Below are positions 15,767-25,112 of a stretch of 47,745 nt of DNA, piece after piece. This DNA is from Clostridia bacterium. GTDB taxonomy: Bacteria > Bacillota > Sulfobacillia > RBS10-35 > JADGHG01. The first letter of the stretch is position 1. Each line of letters begins with the position of its first letter. The DNA is taken from positions 1 through 47,745 of the forward strand of contig JADGHG010000005.1 in NCBI GenBank assembly GCA_019689585.1, given 5' to 3'. The notes beneath the pieces are model-generated. The model searched no databases and was not told the origin of the DNA. It saw nothing but the letters and a program-made list of their open reading frames with translations. A program made the position numbers and the translations under genes.

Positions 15767-16735
15767 ATGGCAGGGGACGCGATCGTAGCCGTCGACCTCC
15801 TCGAAGGCGGAGAGCCGCGTCGCACCTCGGCCTTCATCGTCCGCGCGCCCCGGCCGGCGCTCGTCGAGACGGGGGGAAGCCGCTCGGCCGAGGCCGTCCT
15901 CGCCGCCCTCGCCGCCCAGGGGATCGCCCCCGAGGACGTGGCCTGGATCGCCGTGACGCACGTCCACGTCGACCACGCCGGCGGCGCCGGCACGCTCGCC
16001 GCGCGCCTGCCGAACGCGAAGGTCGTCGTCCACCCGCGCGGGGCGCGCCACCTCGCCGACCCCTCCCGGCTCGTCGCCGGGACGAGGGACATCCACGGCG
16101 ACGACTGGCTCGCACGCTTCGGGCCCGTCGAGCCGGTGCCCGAGGACCGCCTCTTCGTCCCCGAGCCGGGTCTGCGCATCGACCTGGGCGGAGGCTACGC
16201 GCTCGAGTGCCTCGACGCGCCGGGTCACGCGTTCCACCACTTCGCCTTCTTCGAGCCGGAGACGGGCACGCTCTTCACCGGGGACGCGGCCGGCATCGTC
16301 TACCCCGACCTCTCGCGCCCGGGCGACCTCTACCTCCTCGCCTCCACGGCGCCCAACCAGTTCGACCCCGACCTCATGGTCGCGACCGCCCGCCGGCTGG
16401 CCGCGCTCCCGGCGCGCCGCGTGGCGTTCTCGCACTTCGGACTCTGGGAGGCCGAGCTCGGCTGGGTGGCCGACCGGCTGGAAGAGGTGGTGCGCGGCTG
16501 GCTCGCCGCCGTCGCCGGCGACGGCGACGGGGCCTTTGAGGGCCCGAGCCCGAGCCGCGAGGCGGTGCGAAGGGCCATCTGGCGCTGGATCGAGGCGGAC
16601 CTAGCGCGGGCCGGCCGGCCCTCCTCCGAGGCCGTGCGGCGGCTCCTTGCCCGCGACGTCGAGATCGACGCGGGCGGCTACGAGGCCTACCTCGCCTACC
16701 TCTCCCGACAGGCGCACGGAAGCGACACGGCCTGA
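15767..16735 (+). CDS. metallo-beta-lactamase-fold hydrolase
   Basis: A 322-residue MBL-fold protein. The metal site THVHVDHAGG (64-73) is the H-x-H-x-D-H motif. The other metal ligands are the His in CLDAPGHAFHHFAF (about 148-161) and the Asp in LFTGDAAGIVYPD, and the last His is probably in RVAFSHFGLWE. About 100 residues follow the fold as a helical tail. MBL proteins of this type hydrolyse thioesters, lactones or phosphodiesters; nothing here fixes the substrate. The ATG at 15767 is chosen because the -10 hexamer ends just upstream. The stop lies about 10 nt before the cox promoter. Confidence 0.8.
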   Translation: MAGDAIVAVDLLEGGEPRRTSAFIVRAPRPALVETGGSRSAEAVLAALAAQGIAPEDVAWIAVTHVHVDHAGGAGTLAARLPNAKVVVHPRGARHLADPSRLVAGTRDIHGDDWLARFGPVEPVPEDRLFVPEPGLRIDLGGGYALECLDAPGHAFHHFAFFEPETGTLFTGDAAGIVYPDLSRPGDLYLLASTAPNQFDPDLMVATARRLAALPARRVAFSHFGLWEAELGWVADRLEEVVRGWLAAVAGDGDGAFEGPSPSREAVRRAIWRWIEADLARAGRPSSEAVRRLLARDVEIDAGGYEAYLAYLSRQAHGSDTA

Positions 16736-16751
16736 AGGGGCCTGTTATAAT
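16722..16751 (+). promoter_or_regulatory. promoter of caa3 oxidase cluster 1
   Basis: A perfect TATAAT -10 (16746-16751) with GCGACA (16722-16727) as a partial -35 at 18-base spacing. The ATG inside the hexamer (16750) is therefore not the ctaC start; the GTG at 16804, after GAGGAGG, is. Confidence 0.65.
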
Positions 16752-16803
16752 GCCCCGCGGTGATCCGGCCCATGCGCGGGCCGGGCGAGGAGGCGCGCGC
16801 AGC

Positions 16804-17829
16804 GTGCGGCGGATCCCCCGAGGCCTGGCTCTGGCGTCGTTCGCCCTCCTCGCCGGCGGCTGCACCTCGTTCGAATCGCCCCAGTCGGCGCTCGCCCCCG
16901 CCGGCCCCGTGGCGGCGGAACAGCTGCGCCTCATGATCCTCTCGGTCGTCGTGATGACGGTCGTCTTCGTCGTCGTCATGGGCATGCTGGCCTGGGTGCT
17001 CATCCGCTACCGCCGGCGGCGCGGCGACACAGAGGACCCCGAGCAGGTGCACGGCAACACCTGGATCGAGCTCACCTGGACGGCCATCCCGGTCGTGATC
17101 CTCATCTTCCTCGCCGTCCCCTCCGTGCGCGCGACCTGGCAGCTCGCCGCGCCCCCTCGGGCGCCGTCGGAGGAGGTGGCCCTGCACGTCACGGTCGTCG
17201 GCCATCAGTTCTGGTGGGAGTTCCGCTACGACGACCTCGGCGTCGTCACGGCGAACGAGCTCCATGTGCCCACGGGCCGGCCGGTCGAGATGACGGTGAC
17301 GAGCCAGGACGTCGTCCACTCCTTCTGGATCCCCAGGCTCGCGGGCAAGATCGACGCCATCCCGGGCCGGCGGAACGCCTTCTGGCTCCAGGCGGACGAG
17401 CCCGGCTACTACCCGGGCCAGTGCTCGCAGCTCTGCGGTCCGAGCCACGCGCTCATGGGCATGGCCGTCGTCGCCGAGACGCCGTCGGACTTCGACGCCT
17501 GGGTCGCGCGCATGAAGGAGCCTTTCGCGCCGCCCCAGGACCCCCTCGCGGCCCGCGGCATGGCCGTGTTCGAGAAGAGCTGCGCCCAGTGCCACGCCAT
17601 CGCCGGCACCGACTTCCAGGGCGCGATCGGCCCGAACCTCACGAAGGTGGCCGACCGCCGCTACATCGCCGCCGAGACGCTGCCGAACACCCACGACGAT
17701 CTCGTACGCTGGGTGTCGGACGCGCCCGCGGTGAAACCGGGCGTGCTCATGCCGAGCGGGACGCGCGACCTGAAGCTCGGCCCGGACGAGATCGAGGCCG
17801 TCGTCGCGTTCCTCGAGTCACAGAAGTAG
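16804..17829 (+). CDS. ctaC: cytochrome c oxidase subunit II with fused cytochrome c (caa3 type)
   Basis: A 341-residue lipoprotein-like subunit II. The signal peptide ends in a lipobox (LLAGGC, about residues 14-19), followed by two membrane helices (about 40-62 and 95-113). The CuA site is complete: GHQFWWEFRYDD, a His in DVVHSFWIP and CSQLCGPSHALM (about 207-218). A C-terminal cytochrome c domain carries CAQCH (260-264) and a later Met ligand in VLMPSG. It accepts electrons and passes them to CuA and subunit I at the outer face of the membrane. The GTG at 16804 follows GAGGAGG. It is first of ctaCDEF, and cluster 2 has a paralogue at 28722-29753. Confidence 0.94.
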   Translation: MRRIPRGLALASFALLAGGCTSFESPQSALAPAGPVAAEQLRLMILSVVVMTVVFVVVMGMLAWVLIRYRRRRGDTEDPEQVHGNTWIELTWTAIPVVILIFLAVPSVRATWQLAAPPRAPSEEVALHVTVVGHQFWWEFRYDDLGVVTANELHVPTGRPVEMTVTSQDVVHSFWIPRLAGKIDAIPGRRNAFWLQADEPGYYPGQCSQLCGPSHALMGMAVVAETPSDFDAWVARMKEPFAPPQDPLAARGMAVFEKSCAQCHAIAGTDFQGAIGPNLTKVADRRYIAAETLPNTHDDLVRWVSDAPAVKPGVLMPSGTRDLKLGPDEIEAVVAFLESQK

Positions 17830-17848
17830 GGCGGAAGGGGGCGTCGCG

Positions 17849-19759
17849 GTGGACGCGGTTCCGCTGAGGGAGGCGGCCGTCGAGCGGGCGGCGCGGGTGG
17901 AGGCCGAGCCGGCGTACGGCCGCTCGGGCCTCTGGGCCTGGCTCACCACCGTCGACCACAAGAAGATCGGCATCATGTACCTCCTCGGGGGGACGTTCTT
18001 CTTCGCGGTCGGCGGGGCCGAGGCGTTCATGATGCGGCTCCAGCTCATGAACCCGCACAACCGGCTCTTCGTGGGCGAAGTCTTCAACCAGCTCGTGACG
18101 GCCCACGGCACGACGATGATCTTCTTCGCCGTGATGCCGCTCTTCATCGGGTTCATCAACTGCATCGTGCCCCTGCAGATCGGGGCGCGCGACGTCGCCT
18201 TCCCGTACCTGAACGCGCTCTCGCTCTGGCTCTTCTACGTCGGCGGGATCCTCTTCAACATCGCCTGGGTGGCCCAGTTCGTCACGGGCCGGCCGAGCGT
18301 GCCCGACAACGGCTGGTTCAACTACGCGCCGCTCAGCATCTCGCTCTACAACCCGGGGCCCGGGATCGACTTCTACGACCTCGGCATCCAGATCTCGGGG
18401 ATCGGCTCCTTCATGACGGGGATCAACTTCATCGTGACGATCGTCAACATGCGGGCGCCCGGGCTCTCGTTCCGGCGGCTGCCGCTCTTCACGTGGGCGG
18501 CGCTCGTCACGATGATCCTCATCCTCTTCGCCTTCCCGCCGCTTACGGTCGACCTCTTCCTCCTCATGTTCGACCGCATGCTCGGCATGCACTTCTTCGA
18601 CGTCACGGCGGGCGGCAACGTCCTCATCTGGCAGCACCTCTTCTGGATCTTCGGCCACCCGGAGGTCTACATCCTGGTGCTGCCGGCTTTCGGCATCATC
18701 TCGGAGGTCGTGACGGCCTTCTCCGGCAAGACGCTCTACGGCTACGACAGCATGGTGCTCGCCATCTGCGCGATCGGCTTCCTGTCGTTCATGGTCTGGA
18801 GCCACCACATGTTCGCCGTCGGCATGGGGCCCGTCGTCAACTCGATCTTCAGCATCACGACCATGCTGATCGCGATCCCGACCGGCGTGAAGATCTTCAA
18901 CTGGATCATGACGATGTGGGGCGGCAAGCTCCGGCTCACGACGGCCATGCTCTACGCGATCGGCTTCATCCCGATCTTCGTCATCGGCGGCATGAGCGGG
19001 GTCATGGTGGCGATGGCGCCGGCCGACTACCAGTACAACATGAGCTACTTCGTCGTCGCCCACTTCCACTACGTCATGATCGGCGGCTCGCTCTTCGCGC
19101 TCCTCGCGGCGCTCTACTACTGGGCTCCGCGCATCTTCGCGCGCAAGCTCGACGAGCGCCTCGGCAAGGTCGGCTTCTGGCTCGTCTTCGTCGGCTTCAA
19201 CGTCACGTTCTTCCCTCAGCACTTCGCGGGGCTCCTCGGCATGCCGCGCCGGATCTTCACGTACCGCGACGTGCCCTCCCTCGTGACGATGAACGAGCTC
19301 TCGACGATCGGCGTCTTCATCCTGGCGCTCGGCTTCCTCACGGTGCTCGCGAACCTCGTCAAGGCAGCCCTCTCCGCGCGGAACGCCGAAGCCGACCCCT
19401 GGGACGGCCGCTCGCTCGAGTGGACGATCCCGGTGCCGACGCCGGAGTACAACTTCGCCCAGATCCCGCAGGTGCGGAGCCGTGACGCCTGGTGGCGCGA
19501 GAAGCGCGCGGGCCGCACGAGGATGCCGGCCGCGGAGGCGCTTCAGCCGATCCACATGCCGCCGACCTCGATCGAGCCCCTCGTCCTCGCCGTCGCGGTC
19601 GGGGTCGCGGCCATGGGGGCGATCTACTCGCTCCCGCTCCTCATCGGGGTCGGCCTCCTCGTCGCCGCCGTGTGCCTCTACCGGGCGATGTTCCGCGAGG
19701 CGCCCGGCTACCACGTGATGCCGGCGGAGGAGCCGGCGCGGGCGGCGGAGGTGGGCTGA
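17849..19759 (+). CDS. ctaD: cytochrome c oxidase subunit I (heme-copper oxidase, A-family)
   Basis: A 636-residue polytopic membrane protein, the catalytic subunit reducing O2 and pumping protons. Visible ligands: the His in TAHGTTMIFF (low-spin heme), FGHPEVYIL (CuB His with the cross-linked Tyr and the A-family proton-path Glu), WSHHMF (two CuB His) and VVAHFHYVM (heme a3 and a His of the low-spin heme). Length and pattern fit 12 or more helices plus a C-terminal pair. The start is a GTG 20 nt after ctaC with GGAAGGGGG upstream. The stop overlaps the ctaE ATG (TGATG). Confidence 0.96.
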   Translation: MDAVPLREAAVERAARVEAEPAYGRSGLWAWLTTVDHKKIGIMYLLGGTFFFAVGGAEAFMMRLQLMNPHNRLFVGEVFNQLVTAHGTTMIFFAVMPLFIGFINCIVPLQIGARDVAFPYLNALSLWLFYVGGILFNIAWVAQFVTGRPSVPDNGWFNYAPLSISLYNPGPGIDFYDLGIQISGIGSFMTGINFIVTIVNMRAPGLSFRRLPLFTWAALVTMILILFAFPPLTVDLFLLMFDRMLGMHFFDVTAGGNVLIWQHLFWIFGHPEVYILVLPAFGIISEVVTAFSGKTLYGYDSMVLAICAIGFLSFMVWSHHMFAVGMGPVVNSIFSITTMLIAIPTGVKIFNWIMTMWGGKLRLTTAMLYAIGFIPIFVIGGMSGVMVAMAPADYQYNMSYFVVAHFHYVMIGGSLFALLAALYYWAPRIFARKLDERLGKVGFWLVFVGFNVTFFPQHFAGLLGMPRRIFTYRDVPSLVTMNELSTIGVFILALGFLTVLANLVKAALSARNAEADPWDGRSLEWTIPVPTPEYNFAQIPQVRSRDAWWREKRAGRTRMPAAEALQPIHMPPTSIEPLVLAVAVGVAAMGAIYSLPLLIGVGLLVAAVCLYRAMFREAPGYHVMPAEEPARAAEVG

Positions 19760-20379
19760 TGCACGGGCAAGAGGGGCCGGTCGCGGTCCCCGAGGGCTTG
19801 CGGCCGGGGTCTCTCCCGGAGTCGCGCGTCTTCGGCTTCTGGGTCTTTCTGGCCGGCGAGGCGACGCTCTTCGCCTCGCTCATCGGCACGTTCCTCGCGC
19901 TCCGCGGCCAAACGGCCGGGGGCCCGGGCCCCGAGGAGCTCTTCGACCTGCCGCTCGTCTTCGCCGCGACGGTCGCTCTCCTCACGAGCTCGCTCACGGG
20001 GGCGCTCGCCACGCGGCAGCTCAAGCTCGGCCGGCTCTCGGGGGTCCAGGCGTGGCTCGCCGTGACGATCGTCCTCGGGGAGATCTTCCTCGGCATCCAG
20101 GCCTACGAGTTCTACCACTACATGATGACCGAGGGCTTCGGGCTCGGCACGAGCGCCTACTCGGCCGGCTTCTACACGCTCGTCGGCTTCCACGGCATGC
20201 ACGTCAGCTTCGGCGTGTTCTGGCTCATCGGCCACCTGTTCAACTCGTTCCTGAAGCGAGGCATCTCGGAGGCCGACGCGGCCAAGATCTTCGTCGCGGG
20301 ACTCTACTGGCACTTCGTCGACGTCGTCTGGGTGCTCATCTTCTCCGTCGTCTACCTCATGGGGAAGCTGGGGGTGTAG
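19759..20379 (+). CDS. ctaE: cytochrome c oxidase subunit III
   Basis: A 206-residue membrane protein with about five helices, shorter than seven-helix subunit III proteins, as usual for caa3-type enzymes. Family signatures are FGFWVFLAGEATLFASLIGT, FYTLVGFHGMHVSFGVFW and GLYWHFVDVVWVLIFSVVYL. It stabilises subunit I and its proton uptake path. The ATG overlaps the ctaD stop. A paralogue with the same motifs is at 26258-26899. Confidence 0.95.
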   Translation: MHGQEGPVAVPEGLRPGSLPESRVFGFWVFLAGEATLFASLIGTFLALRGQTAGGPGPEELFDLPLVFAATVALLTSSLTGALATRQLKLGRLSGVQAWLAVTIVLGEIFLGIQAYEFYHYMMTEGFGLGTSAYSAGFYTLVGFHGMHVSFGVFWLIGHLFNSFLKRGISEADAAKIFVAGLYWHFVDVVWVLIFSVVYLMGKLGV

Positions 20380-20380
20380 C

Positions 20381-20650
20381 ATGGCCGGCGTGGGCGGATA
20401 CGTCGGTTGGACCGTCGTCATGATCGTCCTCACGATCGTGGCCTTCGTTGCCGTGGGCTACGGCCTTCTGCCGGCCCCCTGGCTCGTCGCCCTCCTCCTC
20501 GTCCTCGCCGCGATCCAGGTCGCAGCCCAGGTGCTCCTCTTCATGCACCTCTCGGCGAGCCGCCGCTTCTACGGGCTCGCGTTCGGCGCCGGGCTCGGCT
20601 TCGCCGTCATCTTCGCCGTCGGCCTCATGTACCTCGTCTGGGCCTACTAG
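20381..20650 (+). CDS. ctaF: cytochrome c oxidase subunit IV, prokaryotic type
   Basis: An 89-residue protein with three hydrophobic helices (about 8-28, 34-54 and 65-88), the size and layout of CtaF/COX4_pro. The conserved LFMHL between helices two and three is present. It assists assembly or stability of the oxidase. It starts one base after the ctaE stop. Confidence 0.9.
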   Translation: MAGVGGYVGWTVVMIVLTIVAFVAVGYGLLPAPWLVALLLVLAAIQVAAQVLLFMHLSASRRFYGLAFGAGLGFAVIFAVGLMYLVWAY

Positions 20651-20701
20651 GAAGCCGGCCTTCCCGCACTCCCTGGCGCGTCGAATCGGAGGTGGCGCGG
20701 G

Positions 20702-21682
20702 TTGGAGTCTGCCGTGGTCGCAGAGCGTCTCACGAAGCGGTACGGCCAGTTCGAGGCCGTGCGCGGGATCGACTTCGAGGTGCGCCGCGGGGAGTGCTTC
20801 GGGTTCCTCGGCCCGAACGGCGCCGGCAAGAGCTCGACGATGCGCATGATCTACGGCCGCACGGGCGTGAGCAGTGGGACCCTCCGGGTCCTCGGCCTCG
20901 ACGTCGCGCGCGAGGTGAGGCGCGTGAAGCGCATGGTCGGCGTCGTACCGCAGGAGTCGAACCTCGACTCGGGCCTCACGACGTTCGAGAACCTGGCGCT
21001 CTTCGCCCGCTACTACGGCATCGGCCGCCAGGACGCCGCCCGGCGCGCCCGGCGCTGGCTCGAGTTCGTCGGGCTCGCGGACGTCGCCCGCGTCCGGGGC
21101 GACGAGCTCTCGGGCGGGATGCAGAGGCGGGCCGTGATCGCGCGGGCGCTCCTGCACGACCCCGGCCTCGTCGTCCTCGACGAGCCGACGACGGGCCTCG
21201 ACCCGGCCGCCCGCCACGCCATCTGGCAGAAGCTCGCGGAGCTCAAGGCCCAAGGCGTGACGCTCGTGCTCACGACCCACTACATGGACGAGGCGCAACG
21301 GCTCTGCGACCGGCTCGTCGTCATGGACTACGGCCGCATCCTGGCCGAAGGCCGGCCCGACGAGCTCCGTGCGCAGCTCGTCGGGGACCTCGCCGTCGAG
21401 GTGCCGTCCGCCTGGTTCGAGGCCCACCTCGGCGCGGGCGACGGGCGCGTGACGCCGCTTCTGCGCCGGAGGCTCCGGCTCGGCGCGACGCTCTTCCTCT
21501 ACCCGCAGGAGGGGCTCGCCTCGCGGCTCGTCGAGGTCCTGAACGGGCTGCCGGCGGCGCCGCGGTTCCTCGCGCGCCCGACGAACCTCGAGGACGTCTT
21601 CCTCGTCCTCACGGGGAGGGAGCTCGCGGCCGAAGGCCCCGCCGAGGGGCTGCGCACGGCCCGGTCGTCCGATGGGGGCTAA
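20702..21682 (+). CDS. ABC transporter ATP-binding protein, NodI/DrrA-like
   Basis: A 326-residue nucleotide-binding subunit. Walker A is LGPNGAGKSSTM (about 38-49), the Q-loop VVPQES, the signature ELSGGMQRRAVIARAL (about 136-151), Walker B LVVLDEPTTGLD and the H-loop TTHYMDEAQ. A C-terminal region of about 90 residues after the NBD is typical of DrrA/NodI exporters. The start is a TTG eight bases after a perfect GGAGGT; an in-frame GTG at 20714 is less well placed. Its stop overlaps the permease ATG by 11 bases. It lies 51 nt after ctaF in the same orientation, so it is probably cotranscribed with the oxidase genes. Confidence 0.88.
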   Translation: MESAVVAERLTKRYGQFEAVRGIDFEVRRGECFGFLGPNGAGKSSTMRMIYGRTGVSSGTLRVLGLDVAREVRRVKRMVGVVPQESNLDSGLTTFENLALFARYYGIGRQDAARRARRWLEFVGLADVARVRGDELSGGMQRRAVIARALLHDPGLVVLDEPTTGLDPAARHAIWQKLAELKAQGVTLVLTTHYMDEAQRLCDRLVVMDYGRILAEGRPDELRAQLVGDLAVEVPSAWFEAHLGAGDGRVTPLLRRRLRLGATLFLYPQEGLASRLVEVLNGLPAAPRFLARPTNLEDVFLVLTGRELAAEGPAEGLRTARSSDGG

Positions 21683-22466
21683 GCTCGGCAGCCTTCCGCT
21701 CCCCAGCTTCGCCTGGCAGGCCTGGCGCGTCTGGGAGCGGAACGCGATCGAATGGTCGAAGATCTATCGGACGAGCGTGCTCCTCAACTTCGGGGAGCCG
21801 TTCATGAACCTCCTCGCGCTCGGCTTCGGGCTCGGCACCTACGTGACGAAGCTCGGCGACGTCCCCTTCGCCGAGTTCATCGGCCCGGGCCTCCTCGCCA
21901 GCACCGTGATGATGAGCGTCGCCTTCGACATGAGCTTCTCGGGCTTCAACCGGCTCCACCGCGACCGGACGTACGACGCGATGGTGACCGGCCCCTTGAA
22001 CGTTCCGGCGATCGTCGGCGGCGAGATCCTCTGGGAGGCGACGCGCGGCCTCCTCTACGCGGCCACGTTCCTCCTGGTGCTCCTCGCGCTCGGCCTTCTG
22101 CGCTCGTGGCTCGCCGTCTTCATCCTGCCGCTCGCCGTCCCGCTCGCCGTCGTCTTCGCGGCGCCCTCGATCGTGGTGGCGGCCTATGCGCGCATCGAGG
22201 ACCACATCTTCTACTACTCGACGCTCGTCATCACGCCGATGTTCATGTTCTCGGGCATCTTCTTCCCGGTCGACCGGCTGCCCGCCCTCGCGCGGGACGT
22301 CATCTGGTTCGCCCCGCTCTACCACGCCGTGAACCTCATGCGGGCGCTTTCGCTCGGCCGGATGTACCCCGGCTTCTGGAACGACCTCCTCTGGCTCGTC
22401 GTCGCGGCGGCCGTCCTACTGCCCTGGCCCGTCCTCGTCCTGCGGCGCGTCCTCGACGCCGACTAG
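21672..22466 (+). CDS. ABC-2 type permease, NodJ-like
   Basis: A 264-residue permease with about six membrane helices and the ABC-2 fold. NodJ-like features include RTSVLLNFGEPFMNLLALGF near the N-terminus, RTYDAMVTGPLNVPAIVGGE in the central coupling region and FMFSGIFFPVDRLP before the last helices. With the upstream ATPase it forms an exporter of unknown substrate. Its start lies inside the ATPase gene end. It converges on rocA with a 15-nt gap. Confidence 0.88.
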   Translation: MGAKLGSLPLPSFAWQAWRVWERNAIEWSKIYRTSVLLNFGEPFMNLLALGFGLGTYVTKLGDVPFAEFIGPGLLASTVMMSVAFDMSFSGFNRLHRDRTYDAMVTGPLNVPAIVGGEILWEATRGLLYAATFLLVLLALGLLRSWLAVFILPLAVPLAVVFAAPSIVVAAYARIEDHIFYYSTLVITPMFMFSGIFFPVDRLPALARDVIWFAPLYHAVNLMRALSLGRMYPGFWNDLLWLVVAAAVLLPWPVLVLRRVLDAD

Positions 22467-22481
22467 GCGGGCGCAGGCCCG

Positions 22482-24035
22482 TCACATCCGCTCCGAGATC
22501 GCCTTCGCCTGGAGGAAGAGGAGCAGGTAGTCGGGCCCGCCCGTCTTGGAATCGGTCCCCGACATGTTGAAGCCGCCGAAGGGGTGGACCCCGACGAGCG
22601 CGGCCGTGCACTTCCGGTTCAGGTACAGGTTCCCGACGTGGAACGTCTCGCGCGCCCGCTCGAGATGCTCCGTCGAGCGCGAGTAGAGCGAGCCGGTGAG
22701 CCCGTACTGGGTGCCGTTGAAGATGGCCTCGGCCTCGTCGAAGTCCTTCGCGCGGATGAAGGCCAGGACCGGTCCGAAGATCTCCTCCTGGGCGATGCGG
22801 GCCGTCGGCGCGACGTCCGCGAAGATCGTCGGCTGGATGAAGTAGCCGCCCTCGGGGCCCTTCGCCCCGCCGGCGACCAGGCGACCCTCGCGCCGGCCGA
22901 CCTCGATGTAGTCGAGGATCTTCCGGTAGGCGGCCTCGTCGATCACGGGGCCCACGTCGACGGCCAGGTCCGTCGCCGGGCCGAGCACAAGCCGCCGGGT
23001 CCGCTCCACCACACGCTCGAGCACGGCGTCGTAGGCTGCGCCCACGCCGATGACGCGGCTCGCCGCCGAACACTTCTGGCCCTGGAAGCCGAAGGCCGCC
23101 TGGACGATGCCGTTCGCCGCCTCGTCGTAGTCGGCGCCTTCGTCGACCACGATCGCATCCTTGCCGCCCATCTCGGCGACGACCCGCTTGAGCCAGATCT
23201 GGCCGGGCTGGACCTTCGCCGCCCGCTCGTAGATGCGGACGCCGACGTCGCGCGAACCGGTAAAGGAGATGAAGCGGGTCTTAGGGTGGTCGACCATGTG
23301 GTCGCCGATCTCGGAGCCGCTTCCCGGCACGAAGTTCAGGACGCCCGGCGGCAGGCCCGCCTCCTCGAAGATCTCGACGAGGCGGTAGGCGATCGCCGGC
23401 GTCGTGGAAGCCGGCTTGAGGAGCACGGCGTTGCCCGTCACGATCGCGGCTGAGGTCATGCCGGTGACGATCGCGAGCGGGAAGTTCCAGGGCGGGATGA
23501 TCGCCCCCACGCCGAGCGGGATGTAGCGAAGCTCGTTGTCCTCGTCGGGGATGCGCGTCACGGCGCCGCCGGCCGCGAGCCGGTACATGTCGCGGGCGTA
23601 GTACTCGAGGAAGTCGATCGCCTCGGCCACGTCGGCGTCGGCCTCCACGACCGTCTTGCCGGCCTCGAACTGCTCGAGCGCCACGAGCTCGAGCCGCCGT
23701 CGCCGCATGATGGCGGCCGCGCGGTGCAGAAGCCGCGCCCTCGCCTCGGGCGCGACGCGCGACCAGCTGCGGAAGGCGTTCCAGGCCACCTCCATGGCGC
23801 GATCGACGTCGGCCGCCGTCGCCTGGGCCGCCCGGGCCACGACCCGGCGCGTGTCCGACGGGTCGAGGGAGTCCTTCGTGCGCGCCGTCGCGATCCGCTC
23901 GCCGCCGATGACGAGCGGGATCTCCTCCGGGAACCGGCCGGCGACGAGCGCCTGGGCCTTGCGGATCGCCTCGCGCTCGCTCTCGTCCCTGTACTGCCGG
24001 ACCGGTTCGTTCCGGAACGGCTCCTTCATCGCCAT
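22482..24035 (-). CDS. rocA: L-glutamate gamma-semialdehyde dehydrogenase (1-pyrroline-5-carboxylate dehydrogenase)
   Basis: A 517-residue aldehyde dehydrogenase whose length and sequence fit the RocA/PruA type that oxidises glutamate semialdehyde to glutamate in proline and arginine catabolism. The catalytic set is Asn184 in PPWNFPLAI, Glu288 in [10 protein letters not shown] and Cys322 in [11 protein letters not shown]. The ending [20 protein letters not shown] is a RocA hallmark. Two ATGs (24035 and 24029) fit; GGAGGGGG lies upstream and favours the second slightly. A CATACT -10 at 24055-24060 implies a short leader. No proline dehydrogenase is nearby. It opposes the genes around it. Confidence 0.92.
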   Translation of the reverse strand: MAMKEPFRNEPVRQYRDESEREAIRKAQALVAGRFPEEIPLVIGGERIATARTKDSLDPSDTRRVVARAAQATAADVDRAMEVAWNAFRSWSRVAPEARARLLHRAAAIMRRRRLELVALEQFEAGKTVVEADADVAEAIDFLEYYARDMYRLAAGGAVTRIPDEDNELRYIPLGVGAIIPPWNFPLAIVTGMTSAAIVTGNAVLLKPASTTPAIAYRLVEIFEEAGLPPGVLNFVPGSGSEIGDHMVDHPKTRFISFTGSRDVGVRIYERAAKVQPGQIWLKRVVAEMGGKDAIVVDEGADYDEAANGIVQAAFGFQGQKCSAASRVIGVGAAYDAVLERVVERTRRLVLGPATDLAVDVGPVIDEAAYRKILDYIEVGRREGRLVAGGAKGPEGGYFIQPTIFADVAPTARIAQEEIFGPVLAFIRAKDFDEAEAIFNGTQYGLTGSLYSRSTEHLERARETFHVGNLYLNRKCTAALVGVHPFGGFNMSGTDSKTGGPDYLLLFLQAKAISERM

Positions 24036-24054
24036 TCCCCCTCCGCCGCCCCCC

Positions 24055-24060
24055 AGTATG
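24055..24060 (-). promoter_or_regulatory. candidate -10 of rocA
   Basis: CATACT on the minus strand. Transcription would start about 13 nt before the first ATG, with GGAGGGGG in the leader. Confidence 0.35.
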
Positions 24061-24127
24061 CCAGAAGGCTCGCAGACCGCGGCTCGTCCGCGCGACGCCG
24101 CGTACCAGGAGGTCGCCCACCCGGTGC

Positions 24128-24133
24128 TAGAAT
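24128..24133 (+). promoter_or_regulatory. -10 of ctaB, near-leaderless
   Basis: TAGAAT ends nine bases before the ATG at 24143, so the mRNA should begin about three nucleotides before it. No -35 is recognisable and no Shine-Dalgarno sequence fits between. A GTG at 24134 in the same frame would lie upstream of the predicted transcription start. Confidence 0.5.
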
Positions 24134-24142
24134 GTGTCGTAC

Positions 24143-25042
24143 ATGGACAGCCAGCCGGAGCCCGTCCCCGCCGGCCCGCCTCTGCGGGCGGCCGTTCAGC
24201 GCGCCGCCGACTATTACTCGTTGACGAAACCGGGCATCGTCTTCCTCATGCTCATCGCGACCCTCGCGACGATGATGGCGGCCGCGGGCGGCCGCGTGCC
24301 CCTCGACCTCACGCTCGTCACGCTTTTGGGCACGGCGCTCGCGGCCGGGGGCGCGAACGCCGTCAACTGCTTCGTCGACCGCGACATCGACCGGCTCATG
24401 TCCCGCACCCGCTCGCGGCCCTTGCCGGCAGGGCGCGTGCGGCCGGCCGAGGCGCTCGCCTTCGGCATCTTTTGCCTCGTCGCGTCCTTCGCCGTCCTCT
24501 GGGTCGGGGTCAACCCGCTCGCCGCGGCCGCGGCTCTCGGGGGCGCCGCCTTCTACGTGTTCGTCTACACGCTCTGGCTCAAGCGGCGCTCCCCCCAGAA
24601 CATCGTGATCGGCGGCGCGTCCGGCGCCGTGCCGCCCCTCATCGGCTGGGCCGCCGCGACGGGCCACATCTCGCTCGCGGCCGTCGCGCTCTTCGCCGTC
24701 ATCTTCCTCTGGACGCCGCCTCACTTCTGGGCCCTCGCGCTCTACAAAGGCGACGACTACCGGCGGGCCGGCGTCCCGATGATGCCGATCGTGGCAGGCG
24801 AGGCGGCGACGAAGCGCCAGATCGTCTGGTACACGGCCTTCATGGTGGCCGCCGCGCTCGCCGCCTACCTCCTCGGCGTGGGCGGCTACGTCTACCTGGC
24901 GGGGAGCCTGGCCCTCGGCGTCGGCTACATCGCGCTCACCCTGCGAGCCTTGCGCGACGACTCGGAGAGCATGGCGCGGCGCCTCTTCAGCTACTCGATC
25001 CTCTACCTCACGCTGCTCTTCGCGCTCCTCGCCTTCGGGTGA
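24143..25042 (+). CDS. ctaB: protoheme IX farnesyltransferase (heme O synthase)
   Basis: A 299-residue UbiA-superfamily prenyltransferase with about nine helices that adds a farnesyl group to heme B, giving heme O for the oxidases on either side. The first Asp-rich site is NCFVDRDIDRLMSRTRSRPL (75-94), and the second region holds KRRSPQNIVIGGASGAVPP and WTPPHFWALALYKGDDYRRA, both typical of CtaB/CyoE. The ATG at 24143 is chosen from the -10 position. No heme A synthase (ctaA) was found in the window, so heme A would need a gene elsewhere. Confidence 0.95.
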   Translation: MDSQPEPVPAGPPLRAAVQRAADYYSLTKPGIVFLMLIATLATMMAAAGGRVPLDLTLVTLLGTALAAGGANAVNCFVDRDIDRLMSRTRSRPLPAGRVRPAEALAFGIFCLVASFAVLWVGVNPLAAAAALGGAAFYVFVYTLWLKRRSPQNIVIGGASGAVPPLIGWAAATGHISLAAVALFAVIFLWTPPHFWALALYKGDDYRRAGVPMMPIVAGEAATKRQIVWYTAFMVAAALAAYLLGVGGYVYLAGSLALGVGYIALTLRALRDDSESMARRLFSYSILYLTLLFALLAFG

Positions 25043-25082
25043 CGGCGGCGCGCCCGGCCTTGGACTCGCCGCGCCGGGCCGG

Positions 25083-25088
25083 TATCCT
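25083..25088 (+). promoter_or_regulatory. candidate -10 of the small membrane protein gene
   Basis: TATCCT, with GGGGAGG (25094-25100) lying between it and the ATG at 25113. The gene may instead be read through from ctaB, 70 nt upstream. Confidence 0.3.
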
Positions 25089-25112
25089 TCTGCGGGGAGG
25101 CGTCCTCGCGCG

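Noticed and set aside
16750-16803. ATG at 16750 as the ctaC start
   Set aside because: This ATG is part of the perfect TATAAT -10 hexamer; the GTG at 16804 follows GAGGAGG and starts directly at the signal peptide.
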